64,000 nucleotides of DNA from contig NZ_JBNNIX010000001.1 of the NCBI RefSeq assembly GCF_050269735.1, forward strand, positions 1 through 64,000. The letters are read 5' to 3'. The number at the start of each line of letters is the position of its first letter. Positions within the stretch are counted from its first letter, which is position 1. This document shows positions 35,428-44,904 of this stretch, piece by piece. Origin of the DNA: Paenisporosarcina sp050269735 (GTDB taxonomy: Bacteria; Bacillota; Bacilli; Bacillales_A; Planococcaceae). The notes below the pieces were generated by a model that was given only the letters and a program-made list of their open reading frames with translations, was not told where the DNA came from and ran no database searches. A program made the position numbers and the translations under genes.

Positions 35428-36903
35428 ATGCATTTGAAAAGGAATACTGGTGATGGGAAGAAGATTTCATCCGACCGCAAGCCAAACCGCACATCAAATA
35501 TAATGAAAAAAGCAGCCATAACAGCAGTGCTTGCTTCAAGTTTTACATTTAATATCGGTTTTGCAAAAGACAATGAGGGAAGTCAATTGCAGGAAATTTT
35601 TCATATATATGCTAGTGGCGAATATGTAGGTACGGTTTCAGATGAAAAAGCAGTAAAAGAGCTTGTAAACGAAAAGATTACTGAGTCAAGCTCCCAGTAC
35701 GATGATCTCAATCTAAGTGGATCAAATTTATCCATTGTCTCAGAACAAGTTTTTAATTCAGAAACAAATGATGCGAAAACATTAGACAAGCTAGACAAGT
35801 TAGTAACTGTCGCAGCAGATGCATTTGCATTGTCCGTTAATGACGAGATTGCCGTCTACGTCAAAGACTTGGAATCGTATCATGAAGTTGTGCGCAAACT
35901 CAAACTTCAAACTGTTACTGAAAAAGAACTCACCGAATTGGAAGCTCGAAAAGATTCTACTGATTCTTTACCACCATTGAAGAACAATGAAACACGAATT
36001 TTGGATATTAATATTAAAGAATCGATTTCTGGAGTAACGAAACAAACAAAACCAGAAAAAATCTTAACTGTGGATCAAGCAGTGAAAAGTCTTCAAAAAG
36101 GTGCAGTGGAAGAGAAAACATATACTGTACAATCGGGTGACGTGTTCAGCAAAATAGCAGCAACACACAATTTGACTACAGCAGAGTTGTCAAAGCTGAA
36201 CAAAGGATTAAATGAAAATAGCTCTCTTCAAATAGGAGAGAAATTGAAAGTAACATCCTTAAAACCTCTAGTAAACATTGAAGTTGTGCGAGAGAAAAAA
36301 GTGACAGAAGCTGTTCAATTTGAAAACCAAGTACGCGAATCAAAAGACATGCTTAAAGGTGATTCTAAAGTCATTCAAGAAGGCAGCAACGGCGCCAAAG
36401 AACTGACATACGAAATCCGAGAGCAAAACGGCACACTCGTGGGTAAATCAATTAAAAATGAAGCGGTTGTAAAAGACGTGAAAAATAGTATTGTCTTAAA
36501 AGGTATTAAAGTCGTACCATCTCGTGGGTCAGGGAAGTTCGCATGGCCAGCAGAAGGTGGCTACATATCGAGTGAGATGGGTCAACGATGGGGACGAATG
36601 CACCGCGGAATTGATATTGCAAGACCAAGTGGTTTTGCGATAAAAGCTGCTGATAACGGTGTTGTGAAGTTCGCTGGAGCAGACGGAACATTCGGTAACA
36701 AAGTGGTCATCGACCATAAAAATGGTTATGAAACAACATATGCTCATTTAGCATCAATTAATGTCAATGTGGGACAAACTGTTCCTGTCGGCTCAAAAAT
36801 AGGTGTGATGGGTTCAACTGGAAGATCTACAGGAACACATTTGCACTTCGAAGTGGAACATAATGGAGTTAATGTGAATCCTCTTAAATTTTTAAAGAGA
36901 TAA
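35428..36903 (+). CDS. secreted M23 peptidase with LysM domain
   Basis: Cell-wall endopeptidase, 491 residues. A basic N-region leads to a signal segment (about 26-47, ending near IGFAK). A LysM domain follows (about 231-275; TYTVQSGDVFSKIAATHNLTTAELS), then a G5-like domain (about 280-355). The C-terminal M23 zinc domain has the metal ligands in HRGID and HLHFE. It lies directly upstream of the walRK operon, whose regulon in relatives consists of such hydrolases. No clear WalR box (TGTWAH-N5-TGTWAH) was seen before it. GAGAGGGG is the ribosome site. Confidence 0.93.
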   Translation: MHLKRNTGDGKKISSDRKPNRTSNIMKKAAITAVLASSFTFNIGFAKDNEGSQLQEIFHIYASGEYVGTVSDEKAVKELVNEKITESSSQYDDLNLSGSNLSIVSEQVFNSETNDAKTLDKLDKLVTVAADAFALSVNDEIAVYVKDLESYHEVVRKLKLQTVTEKELTELEARKDSTDSLPPLKNNETRILDINIKESISGVTKQTKPEKILTVDQAVKSLQKGAVEEKTYTVQSGDVFSKIAATHNLTTAELSKLNKGLNENSSLQIGEKLKVTSLKPLVNIEVVREKKVTEAVQFENQVRESKDMLKGDSKVIQEGSNGAKELTYEIREQNGTLVGKSIKNEAVVKDVKNSIVLKGIKVVPSRGSGKFAWPAEGGYISSEMGQRWGRMHRGIDIARPSGFAIKAADNGVVKFAGADGTFGNKVVIDHKNGYETTYAHLASINVNVGQTVPVGSKIGVMGSTGRSTGTHLHFEVEHNGVNVNPLKFLKR

Positions 36904-36916
36904 TATCCTCTTAACC

Positions 36917-36946
36917 GGTCAATTCGACAGAATTGGCCTTTTTTTT
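36917..36946 (+). terminator. M23 peptidase gene terminator
   Basis: GGTCAATTC (36917-36925) pairs with GAATTGGCC (36930-36938), followed by eight T. Confidence 0.93.
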
Positions 36947-36994
36947 ATATACATCGACAAGGTAGTGGTATTTTCTAAATAATCTTGTCGAAAT

Positions 36995-37008
36995 ATTGCC
37001 CGGGAAAT
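36995..37008. promoter_or_regulatory. Noc-binding-site-like 14-mer upstream of walR
   Basis: ATTGCCCGGGAAAT differs by one base from the B. subtilis Noc-binding consensus ATTTCCCGGGAAAT (recalled). An identical 14-mer occurs in walK at 39546-39559. Confidence 0.5.
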
Positions 37009-37131
37009 ATTCACCACACCGATTCCTTTAGCCCATAGGTGCGCAACAGGGTAAACCGTGATAGAGTAAGTAGTATAAAGAGGTCAATTCATATTCATAT
37101 AGATAGATGGCAAGAGAGAGGATGACGAAGA

Positions 37132-37839
37132 ATGAGTAAAACAATATTAGTAGTAGATGACGAGAAACCGATTGCGGACATTCTACAGTTTAATTTAAAA
37201 AAAGAAGGCTACAACGTCGTTTGTGCTTATGACGGAGATGAAGCTTTAGCAAAGGCAGAAGAAATTAAGCCTGATCTGATGTTATTAGATATTATGTTAC
37301 CAAATCGTGATGGTATGGAAGTTTGTCGTGAGATTCGTAAAAAATATGATTTTCCTATTATTATGCTGACGGCCAAAGACTCAGAAATTGATAAAGTACT
37401 TGGTTTGGAACTAGGTGCAGACGATTATGTAACCAAACCATTCAGCACACGTGAATTGATTGCTCGCGTGAAAGCCAATATGCGTCGCCATCAAACAGTT
37501 CAATCTGAAGATGCAGAAGAGGCTTCAAATGATATTATGGTAGGCTCATTAATTATCCAGCCAGATGCGTACTTAGTGTTGAAACGGGACGAGTCGATTG
37601 AACTGACTCATCGGGAATTTGAATTACTGCATTACTTGGCGAAACATATCGGACAAGTGATGACACGTGAACATTTGCTACAAACTGTTTGGGGATATGA
37701 TTATTTTGGAGATGTTCGAACTGTAGACGTAACTATTCGTCGCCTGCGTGAAAAAATTGAGGATAACCCAAGTCACCCTGCATGGATTGTGACTCGCCGC
37801 GGCGTAGGGTATTATTTGCGTAATCCTGAACAGGAGTAG
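37132..37839 (+). CDS. walR: essential response regulator WalR (YycF)
   Basis: OmpR-type regulator of cell-wall metabolism, 235 residues. Receiver domain with the phosphorylated Asp53 in LLDIMLP, the acidic pocket DDE at 9-11 and the conserved Lys in YVTKPF. The C-terminal winged helix ends in GVGYYLRNPE. It activates autolysin genes in response to WalK. Followed after five bases by walK. Confidence 0.98.
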   Translation: MSKTILVVDDEKPIADILQFNLKKEGYNVVCAYDGDEALAKAEEIKPDLMLLDIMLPNRDGMEVCREIRKKYDFPIIMLTAKDSEIDKVLGLELGADDYVTKPFSTRELIARVKANMRRHQTVQSEDAEEASNDIMVGSLIIQPDAYLVLKRDESIELTHREFELLHYLAKHIGQVMTREHLLQTVWGYDYFGDVRTVDVTIRRLREKIEDNPSHPAWIVTRRGVGYYLRNPEQE

Positions 37840-37844
37840 ACAGA

Positions 37845-39668
37845 ATGCAAAAGGTAGGCTTTTTTAAATCGATTCACGTCAAAATCGTCCTTGTTTACAT
37901 TTTGCTTATTATTTTGGCAATGCAAATCATCGGATTATATTTTGCACGTGAGTTAGAAAATACGCTTAAAGACAGCTTCACTAAATCCATTGAAGAACGC
38001 GTGGATTTGGTGGAGTTTAGTGTGCGTGAAGAAATTATCAAGAAGCGTGGAGAAGAAGATTTCACTTTAGAGCAAAGTTTACGTTCTGTTCTCTTCAGTA
38101 TTCGTTCGGAAGATATCAATGAAATCAGAGTAATAGATCCTAATTTCCGTATTTTAGCTACATCTGAAACAACGAATCAATCTATTGTCGGCCAACGTTC
38201 AACAGATCCGATTGTCCGTCGCTCTATCTCTTCTGAAACACCGGAAAATTCCATTTCATTGGATCCGCAAAAAGGCGATCGTATATGGGTTCTCGCTTCA
38301 CCGATTACAGATCAAGGCGAAATACTAGGTACGATTTACTTGGAATCAAATATTGAAACTGTTTTTGAGCAAATGAATGAAATTAATCGCATTCTTGCTG
38401 GTGGTACCGCAATGTCGCTTGCCATCACGATTATATTGGGGATATTGATCGCCCAGACAATTACACGACCGATTTCCGATATGCGCAGACAAGCTCAAGC
38501 TATGGCAAAAGGGAACTTCTCCCGCAAAGTACGAGTTTACGGGAATGATGAAATCGGACAACTGGCGATTGCTTTCAACCATTTGACAAATCGTTTGCAA
38601 GAAGCACAGTCGACTACGGAAGGTGAACGCCGCAAACTGGCTTCAGTCCTTTCGAATATGACGGATGGCGTAATAGCGACAGATCGAAAAGGTCGCATCA
38701 TTTTAATCAATGATCCTGCACTTAGACTATTGAGAGTTTCAAGAGATTTAGTGTTACATCGTCCTATTCCATCCGTTTTGGGAATTGAAGCACAATATAC
38801 ATTTGAAGACTTAATTCATATGAAAGAATCCATTAATTTGGACTTCAGTTCACCTGAACGTCCTTATATCTTAAGAGCGAATTTCTCAGTCATTCAAAAA
38901 GAAACAGGATTCGTTAACGGCTTAATCACAGTTCTACATGACAATACCGAACAAGAGAAAATTGATATGGAGCGTCGTGAATTCGTAGCAAACGTATCCC
39001 ACGAACTTCGCACACCATTAACAACGATGCGGAGTTATTTAGAAGCATTAGCGGATGGTGCGTGGCGGGACAAGGATTTAGCACCGTCATTCCTAAATGT
39101 TACCCAGACAGAAACTGAGCGTATGATTCGTTTGGTTAATGACCTGCTGCAGTTATCTAAAATGGATAGCCGAGATTACGATTTGAATAAAGAATTCGTT
39201 GAGTTTAATAAATTCTTCAACCGAATCATCGATCGTTTTGAAATGTCAAAATCCCAGCAAGTTCATTTCCAACGTTTATTGCCAGATTCACAATTCTTCG
39301 TGGAAATTGACGCTGATAAATTAACGCAAGTCATTGATAATATCATTTCGAATGCCTTGAAATATTCGCCAGACGGCGGCAACATCCGCTTTGGTATTAT
39401 CGTTCAAGAAGGATTTTTAAAAGTCATGGTATCAGATGATGGTATGGGGATTCCAAGTGAAAATGTAGAGCGGATTTTTGACCGTTTCTATCGTGTGGAC
39501 CGCGCACGTGCAAGGTCAATGGGAGGCTCGGGACTTGGGCTCGCCATTGCCCGGGAAATGATTGAAGCTCATGGTGGAGCCATTTGGGCAGAGAGTGAAG
39601 AAGGACACGGTACAACGATATTCTTTACGTTGCCATTTGAGTTAGATGAGGCAGGTGAATGGGATTGA
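37845..39668 (+). CDS. walK: sensor histidine kinase WalK (YycG)
   Basis: 607 residues: first membrane helix about 12-34, extracytoplasmic PAS-like domain about 35-180, second helix about 183-205, HAMP about 206-258, PAS about 262-370. The HisKA domain has His386 in NVSHELRTPL. The HATPase domain has DNIISNALKYSP, DDGMGIP and GGSGLGLAI. It senses cell-wall state (lipid II related) and phosphorylates WalR. It overlaps walH by 10 bases. Confidence 0.98.
   Translation: MQKVGFFKSIHVKIVLVYILLIILAMQIIGLYFARELENTLKDSFTKSIEERVDLVEFSVREEIIKKRGEEDFTLEQSLRSVLFSIRSEDINEIRVIDPNFRILATSETTNQSIVGQRSTDPIVRRSISSETPENSISLDPQKGDRIWVLASPITDQGEILGTIYLESNIETVFEQMNEINRILAGGTAMSLAITIILGILIAQTITRPISDMRRQAQAMAKGNFSRKVRVYGNDEIGQLAIAFNHLTNRLQEAQSTTEGERRKLASVLSNMTDGVIATDRKGRIILINDPALRLLRVSRDLVLHRPIPSVLGIEAQYTFEDLIHMKESINLDFSSPERPYILRANFSVIQKETGFVNGLITVLHDNTEQEKIDMERREFVANVSHELRTPLTTMRSYLEALADGAWRDKDLAPSFLNVTQTETERMIRLVNDLLQLSKMDSRDYDLNKEFVEFNKFFNRIIDRFEMSKSQQVHFQRLLPDSQFFVEIDADKLTQVIDNIISNALKYSPDGGNIRFGIIVQEGFLKVMVSDDGMGIPSENVERIFDRFYRVDRARARSMGGSGLGLAIAREMIEAHGGAIWAESEEGHGTTIFFTLPFELDEAGEWD
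39546..39559. promoter_or_regulatory. Noc-binding-site-like 14-mer inside walK
   Basis: ATTGCCCGGGAAAT is identical to the site at 36995-37008. Here it lies in the coding sequence for the last ATP-binding motif (AIAREM). Confidence 0.4.
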
Positions 39669-40990
39669 AGTATGTAGAGCAAATAAAATCAATTGTCCTC
39701 ACCTTGTTAGTTGTATTAAGTGTGTTATTGACGTTTACGATATGGACCTATACACCTACCTATAAGACGATTCAACATGCGCCAGTACTTAATATATCAA
39801 TTGCTGAACAACAGCGAGTAGATGATGTAATCAAACCTTACAAAATGATTGCAAGTCGGGAAGACAACATGACGGGGTCGATGTCTCCATTTGATTTGGA
39901 ACGCGTAGTTAATGTTATGAAAAATTGGGAGATTAGTGATCTGACTTTAGAGAGCAACAATTTAAACGCTGTAGATTTAAATGAATTGATTCATACACCT
40001 GATCGCTATACATTGTTTTTCCCGGATGATGTGCCATTTCCGGTGTATGATATCATATTGCCATTTTCGATTACAAACCCGCCTGAAAATGGATTTGATC
40101 GCTTGATTGTTGATTGGAATCGGACCGAAAACGGAGAACTGAAAATTTATTTTGCCAGTTCGAAATCCAAAACATTGTATTCAGCAATTGCTGGCAATGT
40201 CGATATGAATGTACTGAAGCAAAAAATTGTATCGCCTACGGCTGAATTTGCGAAATTCACTGAAATTCAACGCAAAGGCAAGTCTTCATTATTTGTATCA
40301 GCTCAAGATGTTGAGAGTATCCGTTATACGTATTACTTGAAAGAAATCGATACCAATCGTTTTAGGGAAGCACTATTCAGTGACCCGAACTTGATTCGCC
40401 AAAGTCCAGTTGGTGCCACAAATGAAGAATATTCAGATGGTACATCATTGATGAATGTGAATTTACTTGAACGTACATTAAGTTTTGTAAATCCATCTGC
40501 GGAGACATTTGTGCCTGCGGTTCCTTCCAAATTGGTATTTGATAGTTTGGATTTTGTTAATGAACACGGTGGCTGGACAGATGAATTTCGTTTTGCCAGC
40601 ATCAACCCGGAAAATCAACAAATAGATTATCAATTGTATTTATTGGGTTATCCCGTTTTTAGTGATGAAACATCTACAAAAATCACTGCATTTTGGGGCG
40701 ATCCAGGCATTTATCGCTATTGGAGACCTTACTATACTCTTGATTTATCATTGCCATTTGATACAGTGATTTCGACTTTACCTTCAGGTGAGAAAGCTTC
40801 CCGTGTTATGAAAAACGTCAACGAACTTGATTTTAACAATGTCGATGAGATTACGACTGGTTATTACTTAACACGCGATAATGATCAGCGATTACTGATA
40901 TTGGAACCGTCGTGGTTTTATTTATCAAACAATCAGTGGTCTCGCATTTCATCTGACGTTTTAGGAGGTGGGAAGTTTGGATTGGAATAA
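39659..40990 (+). CDS. walH: WalH (YycH), inhibitor of WalK
   Basis: 443 residues, with one N-terminal membrane helix (about 9-30) and a large extracytoplasmic part that matches YycH in length. In B. subtilis it binds WalK in the membrane together with WalI and restrains it. The ATG lies inside the walK end, and the C-terminus overlaps walI, so the three are translationally coupled. Confidence 0.94.
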   Translation: MGLKYVEQIKSIVLTLLVVLSVLLTFTIWTYTPTYKTIQHAPVLNISIAEQQRVDDVIKPYKMIASREDNMTGSMSPFDLERVVNVMKNWEISDLTLESNNLNAVDLNELIHTPDRYTLFFPDDVPFPVYDIILPFSITNPPENGFDRLIVDWNRTENGELKIYFASSKSKTLYSAIAGNVDMNVLKQKIVSPTAEFAKFTEIQRKGKSSLFVSAQDVESIRYTYYLKEIDTNRFREALFSDPNLIRQSPVGATNEEYSDGTSLMNVNLLERTLSFVNPSAETFVPAVPSKLVFDSLDFVNEHGGWTDEFRFASINPENQQIDYQLYLLGYPVFSDETSTKITAFWGDPGIYRYWRPYYTLDLSLPFDTVISTLPSGEKASRVMKNVNELDFNNVDEITTGYYLTRDNDQRLLILEPSWFYLSNNQWSRISSDVLGGGKFGLE

Positions 40991-41789
40991 AACCAAAACC
41001 ATCTTCATTATCGTGTTCTCAATATTAAACGTCTTTTTGTATTCGCTTTATGTGGATCGTTACCAGGAAGCCCAGAAGGTTGAAATACTTGGTGAAACAA
41101 CAATTGAAGAACGGCTCCAAGCTGATAATATTCGATATGAAAGCGCACCAGACAATACACTAAAAGAATCATATGTCTCTGGAAACGTTCGTGTCTATTC
41201 CCCTGAGGAATTAAAACCAATGGACAATCAAAAATATGAGATTTTTGATCGTACGGAACTAGTTGCGACATTGGAGAAACCCGTAGCTTTGCTAAATTTG
41301 GATGAACCGACAACCTTCAAGGATTTTGTTAATAAGCATGTGTTTGAAGGCATGTCTTATGAATTATTTGATGTCGATCTTGAGGGAAAAAAAGCCGTGT
41401 TCTTTCAAACAATTAATGATCGTCAAATCTTCTTTAATCAAAATGCACTGCTCACAATTTATTGGAATGAAGAAAATGAAGTATTTAAATATGAGCAAAC
41501 CGCTTTTGAAGAATTGGATGATGATTTTGAGCAGACCGAAGACTTATTGCCAGATGAACGTGCAGTGGAAGTATTGTACCAACGTAATTTATTGAAACCA
41601 AACTCCACGATTACAAAAATCAGTTTAGGCTATTCAACGCTCGTTCAACTGACAGAAACGCAAGTATTTGCACCGACTTGGCGAGTTCGTGTAGAATTAC
41701 AAGATGGTACTAAAGAAGACTATTTTGTAAATGCAGTAGAAGGTAAGATTATCGAATTTAACAAAGAGTCCGAGGAAATAGAAGAATAA
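40977..41789 (+). CDS. walI: WalI (YycI), inhibitor of WalK
   Basis: 270 residues starting MDWNKTKTIFIIVFSILNVFLYS: a single membrane helix and a YycI extracytoplasmic domain structurally like WalH. The TTG start at 40977 is chosen because AGGAGG lies eight bases upstream and because the N-terminus then matches known WalI. A GTG at 40968 overlaps the ribosome site. It overlaps walH by 14 bases. Confidence 0.94.
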   Translation: MDWNKTKTIFIIVFSILNVFLYSLYVDRYQEAQKVEILGETTIEERLQADNIRYESAPDNTLKESYVSGNVRVYSPEELKPMDNQKYEIFDRTELVATLEKPVALLNLDEPTTFKDFVNKHVFEGMSYELFDVDLEGKKAVFFQTINDRQIFFNQNALLTIYWNEENEVFKYEQTAFEELDDDFEQTEDLLPDERAVEVLYQRNLLKPNSTITKISLGYSTLVQLTETQVFAPTWRVRVELQDGTKEDYFVNAVEGKIIEFNKESEEIEE

Positions 41790-41801
41790 GGAGTTTTCAT
41801 C

Positions 41802-42590
41802 ATGCGTTTTAGTGTTCTAGCAAGCGGCAGTAGCGGAAATGCCATTTACGTTGAAAACGAGGAACATTCATTTTTAGTGGATGCTGGTCTGAGTGGACGT
41901 AAAATGGAGGAGTTGTTCGCCTCTGTTGACCGCAGTATGAAAAACTTAAGCGGAATTTTGGTTACGCATGAACATAGTGATCACATAAAAGGGATTGGGA
42001 TTCTTGCCCGAAAATATAAAGTACCCATATATGCCAATGCTAAGACTTGGATGGCAATGGAACATCTAGTCGGAAACATTCCGCTCGAGCAACGTTTTCA
42101 TTTCGATATGGAAACCGTGAAAACGTTCGGCTCCCTAGATATTCAATCGTTTGCTGTATCCCATGACGCTGCAGACCCAATGTTTTACGTCTTTCATGAA
42201 AATGGACGTAAACTGGTATTAATTACGGATACCGGATACGTAAGTGACCGCATGAAAGGTTATATTAAGGGTGCAGATTCATTTGTGTTCGAAAGCAATC
42301 ATGACGTCGGAATGTTACAAATGGGTCGTTACCCTTGGTCCATTAAGCGTCGCATTTTAAGTGATGTTGGACATGTGTCCAATGAAGATGCTGCTGTTGC
42401 AATGAGTGAAGTAGTTGAAGAAAAACCAACGCGGATCTATCTTTCACATTTAAGTAAAGATAATAATATGAAAGATCTTGCGCGTATGAGTGTTACCCAA
42501 ACACTTGAATCGTGCGGCATTGTTACCGGTGAATATTTAAATCTCTTTGATACTGATGCCAATAAAGCAACCGAATTAGTAACGGTCTAA
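41802..42590 (+). CDS. walJ: WalJ (YycJ), metallo-beta-lactamase fold hydrolase
   Basis: 262 residues. MBL-fold motif THEHSDHIKG at about 52-61, with further histidines and aspartates (HDAADP, DTGYVSD, NHD) for a two-metal site. Members of the family are 5'-3' DNA exonucleases, and WalJ has been linked to coordination of replication and wall synthesis. Last gene of walRKHIJ before a terminator. Confidence 0.96.
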   Translation: MRFSVLASGSSGNAIYVENEEHSFLVDAGLSGRKMEELFASVDRSMKNLSGILVTHEHSDHIKGIGILARKYKVPIYANAKTWMAMEHLVGNIPLEQRFHFDMETVKTFGSLDIQSFAVSHDAADPMFYVFHENGRKLVLITDTGYVSDRMKGYIKGADSFVFESNHDVGMLQMGRYPWSIKRRILSDVGHVSNEDAAVAMSEVVEEKPTRIYLSHLSKDNNMKDLARMSVTQTLESCGIVTGEYLNLFDTDANKATELVTV

Positions 42591-42620
42591 CCTCCACATC
42601 TGTGGAGGTTTTTCTTTTTT
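42589..42620 (+). terminator. walJ terminator
   Basis: AACCTCCACA pairs perfectly with TGTGGAGGTT across a 2-base loop, followed by a T-rich tail. Confidence 0.93.
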
Positions 42621-42735
42621 AGGGAATAACACTTTACTTTTCTTAATTTTGAGCAAGTTTTAAATTCATTTTCATCTAATTTTAATGTTGGGAGGGTAAA
42701 GTAAAGATATCGAATAACAGAAAGGGAGATCATCT

Positions 42736-43962
42736 ATGGGATACTATGATCAAATACCAACGGATCCACATAAAGAACAACAGACCCGGATTATAAGAAG
42801 AGGAAGTAAAGGTGGCTACTTTTTCAGTGGACTGATCGGGGTTATGATTGGGGCATTAATCGTTTGGCTGATGCTTCCTTCACTTGTTGGCATGATACCT
42901 GGTGGAAACGAATCTAGTGGGAACGGTTCGTCAGCTGTGTCTTCAACTACTCAACAATTAACTGCGGATATAACGACAGATGTCACAACTGCAGTCGACA
43001 AGGCAGCGAACGCTGTTGTTAGCGTGACGAATATTCAATCTACGTCTGATTTTTTAAGACCTTCAAATGAAGGACAAGAGGCGGGAACAGGTTCAGGTGT
43101 TATCTATAAAAAATCCGGTGATAAAGCATACGTAGTTACCAACAACCATGTGATTGAAGGTGCGAATCAAATCGAAGTGACATTGTCAGATGGAGTAAAA
43201 GTAGAAGCAAAACTACTGGGGACTGATATTTGGACAGACTTGGCCGTCCTTGAAATGGATGCTTCGAAAGTAACCACAGTCGCGGAATTTGGAAATTCAG
43301 ATTCGTTGAAACAAGGGGAAACGGTTATTGCAATCGGGAATCCACTTGGTCTTGATTTTTCGGGATCGGTGACAACAGGAGTTGTTTCTGGTAAAGACCG
43401 TGCAATTCCTGTTGATTTAAATGGCGATAACCAAATTGATTGGCAAGCTGAAGTATTGCAAACGGATGCTGCCATCAATCCGGGAAATAGCGGTGGTGCA
43501 CTTGTGAATTTAGCAGGTCAATTAATCGGAATTAATTCCATGAAAATTTCCCAAGAAACAGTTGAAGGAATTGGACTTGCGATTCCAATTAATTCTGCCA
43601 TTCCAGTCATTGAAGACCTCGAACAATACGGAGAAATGAAACGTCCGTCAATGGGTGTAACATTAGTCGATGTGACAAACGTTTCTGCTTACCACCAACG
43701 AGATACGCTCCGTTTACCGGAAGAAGTTTCAACAGGAGTGGTCATTGATGAAGTAGTAGAAGAATCAGCAGCAGATAAAGCTGAATTAAAACAATATGAT
43801 GTAATTGTTGAGATGGATGGAGAAAAAATCGAGAACATGATTGATTTACGCAAACACTTATATAATGAAAAAGAAATCGGTGACGATTTGAAATTGAAAG
43901 TGTATCGCAAAGGTCAAATGCTGGAAGTTACCTTAACATTAGCTGACAATTCAGCGTTATAA
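42736..43962 (+). CDS. membrane-anchored HtrA/DegP-type serine protease
   Basis: 408 residues (YycK/HtrC position). One N-terminal membrane helix about 29-52 and a Ser/Thr-rich linker. A trypsin-like domain follows, with catalytic His (TNNHVIEG), Asp (WTDLAVLEM) and Ser (NPGNSGGAL). A C-terminal PDZ domain spans about 310-400. It degrades or chaperones misfolded proteins outside the membrane. It stands apart from walJ with its own terminator-preceded promoter region and GGGAG ribosome site. Confidence 0.96.
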   Translation: MGYYDQIPTDPHKEQQTRIIRRGSKGGYFFSGLIGVMIGALIVWLMLPSLVGMIPGGNESSGNGSSAVSSTTQQLTADITTDVTTAVDKAANAVVSVTNIQSTSDFLRPSNEGQEAGTGSGVIYKKSGDKAYVVTNNHVIEGANQIEVTLSDGVKVEAKLLGTDIWTDLAVLEMDASKVTTVAEFGNSDSLKQGETVIAIGNPLGLDFSGSVTTGVVSGKDRAIPVDLNGDNQIDWQAEVLQTDAAINPGNSGGALVNLAGQLIGINSMKISQETVEGIGLAIPINSAIPVIEDLEQYGEMKRPSMGVTLVDVTNVSAYHQRDTLRLPEEVSTGVVIDEVVEESAADKAELKQYDVIVEMDGEKIENMIDLRKHLYNEKEIGDDLKLKVYRKGQMLEVTLTLADNSAL

Positions 43963-43979
43963 AATCGTTTCATTTAGCT

Positions 43980-44416
43980 TGTGGATGAAGAAAAAGAATT
44001 GTGGATAACAATTCTTTATTCACAAAACATTTACACAGCGAGTAGAAGGTGCGAATGCCTGCCTTTCCTACTCGCTTTTTGTTTGTTAAAATAGATTGTG
44101 GATAAAGTTGTGTGAATTGTGTATAACTTAGTGAATTATTTGAAAATCGAAAGGATGAAGAAAAATGAAAATTAAATGCTGCCAAACCCATATAGATCAT
44201 GCATTGGACATGTTTGTAGCTGAGCAAAATACCTTTCCAATTTTAACGGAACTCACAGAAGAAGAAAAGATATCCACAAATTGCGATTACTGCGAGGTCT
44301 CTGCAATATATTTAGTAGCGAACGAATGATTGCCTACTACATATAGTTTTACCTTGTGGATATGTGTATAACTTCTGTGGATAGCGTGTTTGTAAATAAA
44401 GTGTAAAGGTGGATAA
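43980..44416. other. DnaA-box cluster between htrA and rlmH
   Basis: Perfect TGTGGATAA boxes lie at 44000-44008 and 44097-44105. One-mismatch boxes lie at 43980-43988, 44016-44024 (TTATTCACA), 44118-44126 and 44363-44371 (TGTGTATAA), 44270-44278, 44355-44363, 44376-44384 and 44408-44416. They surround a miniprotein gene and reach the rlmH start. A DnaA-box cluster near yydA (rlmH) is known in B. subtilis (from memory). Confidence 0.8.
44165..44329 (+). CDS. CxxH/CxxC miniprotein (BA_5709 family)
   Basis: 54 residues. Cysteines at 5-6 with His9 (CCQTHIDHALD) and a second pair C40/C43 (CDYC) form a likely zinc site. The pattern and the place beside rlmH match the CxxH/CxxC protein family of Bacillales, whose function is unknown. 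AAAGGATG precedes the ATG. The gene is embedded in a DnaA-box cluster, one weak box being inside the coding region. Confidence 0.85.
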   Translation: MKIKCCQTHIDHALDMFVAEQNTFPILTELTEEEKISTNCDYCEVSAIYLVANE

Positions 44417-44419
44417 CCT

Positions 44420-44899
44420 GTGAATATCACAATAATATCCGTAGGGAAGTTAAAAGAAAAATATTTAAAATTGGGGATTGAAGAATACACAAAACGATTG
44501 GGAAGTTACGCAAAAATAGATTTGATTGAAGTGCCAGACGAAAAAGCACCTGAAAATTTAAGTGATGCCGACATGGAAATCGTCAAGAAAAAAGAAGGCG
44601 AACGCATTTTGTCAAAAATCGGAGCGGATACGTATGTCATCGCTTTAGCAATCGAAGGAAAAATGAAATCGTCTGAACAACTGGCAGACGATTTGCAGTC
44701 ACTCATGACATACGGTCGCAGCAAAATCGCCTTTGTCATCGGAGGGTCACTCGGTCTGCATGAAGACGTAATGAAGCGATCAGATGAAAAGCTGTCATTC
44801 TCAAAAATGACCTTGCCACACCAATTGATGAAGTTAGTATTGGTGGAGCAGGTGTATCGGGCTTTTCGTATTATTAAAGGGGAACCTTATCATAAGTAA
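44420..44899 (+). CDS. rlmH: 23S rRNA pseudouridine1915 N3-methyltransferase RlmH
   Basis: SPOUT-class enzyme (OrfX/YydA), 159 residues. SAM-binding knot IGGSLGLHEDV at about 112-122, and the conserved C-terminus VYRAFRIIKGEPYHK. Start GTG. Its last codons (GAACCTTATCATAAGTAA) closely match the SCC attachment core used in staphylococci, and a second copy of that sequence occurs 2.28 kb downstream. Confidence 0.97.
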   Translation: MNITIISVGKLKEKYLKLGIEEYTKRLGSYAKIDLIEVPDEKAPENLSDADMEIVKKKEGERILSKIGADTYVIALAIEGKMKSSEQLADDLQSLMTYGRSKIAFVIGGSLGLHEDVMKRSDEKLSFSKMTLPHQLMKLVLVEQVYRAFRIIKGEPYHK

Positions 44900-44904
44900 T
44901 TGAG
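44879..44904 (+). other. SCC-like attachment site, left copy (rlmH 3' end)
   Basis: GGGGAACCTTATCATAAG followed by TAATTGAG. It aligns to 47163-47188 with 23 of 26 identical bases and resembles the staphylococcal orfX attB core (GCTTATCATAAGTAA). Confidence 0.65.
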
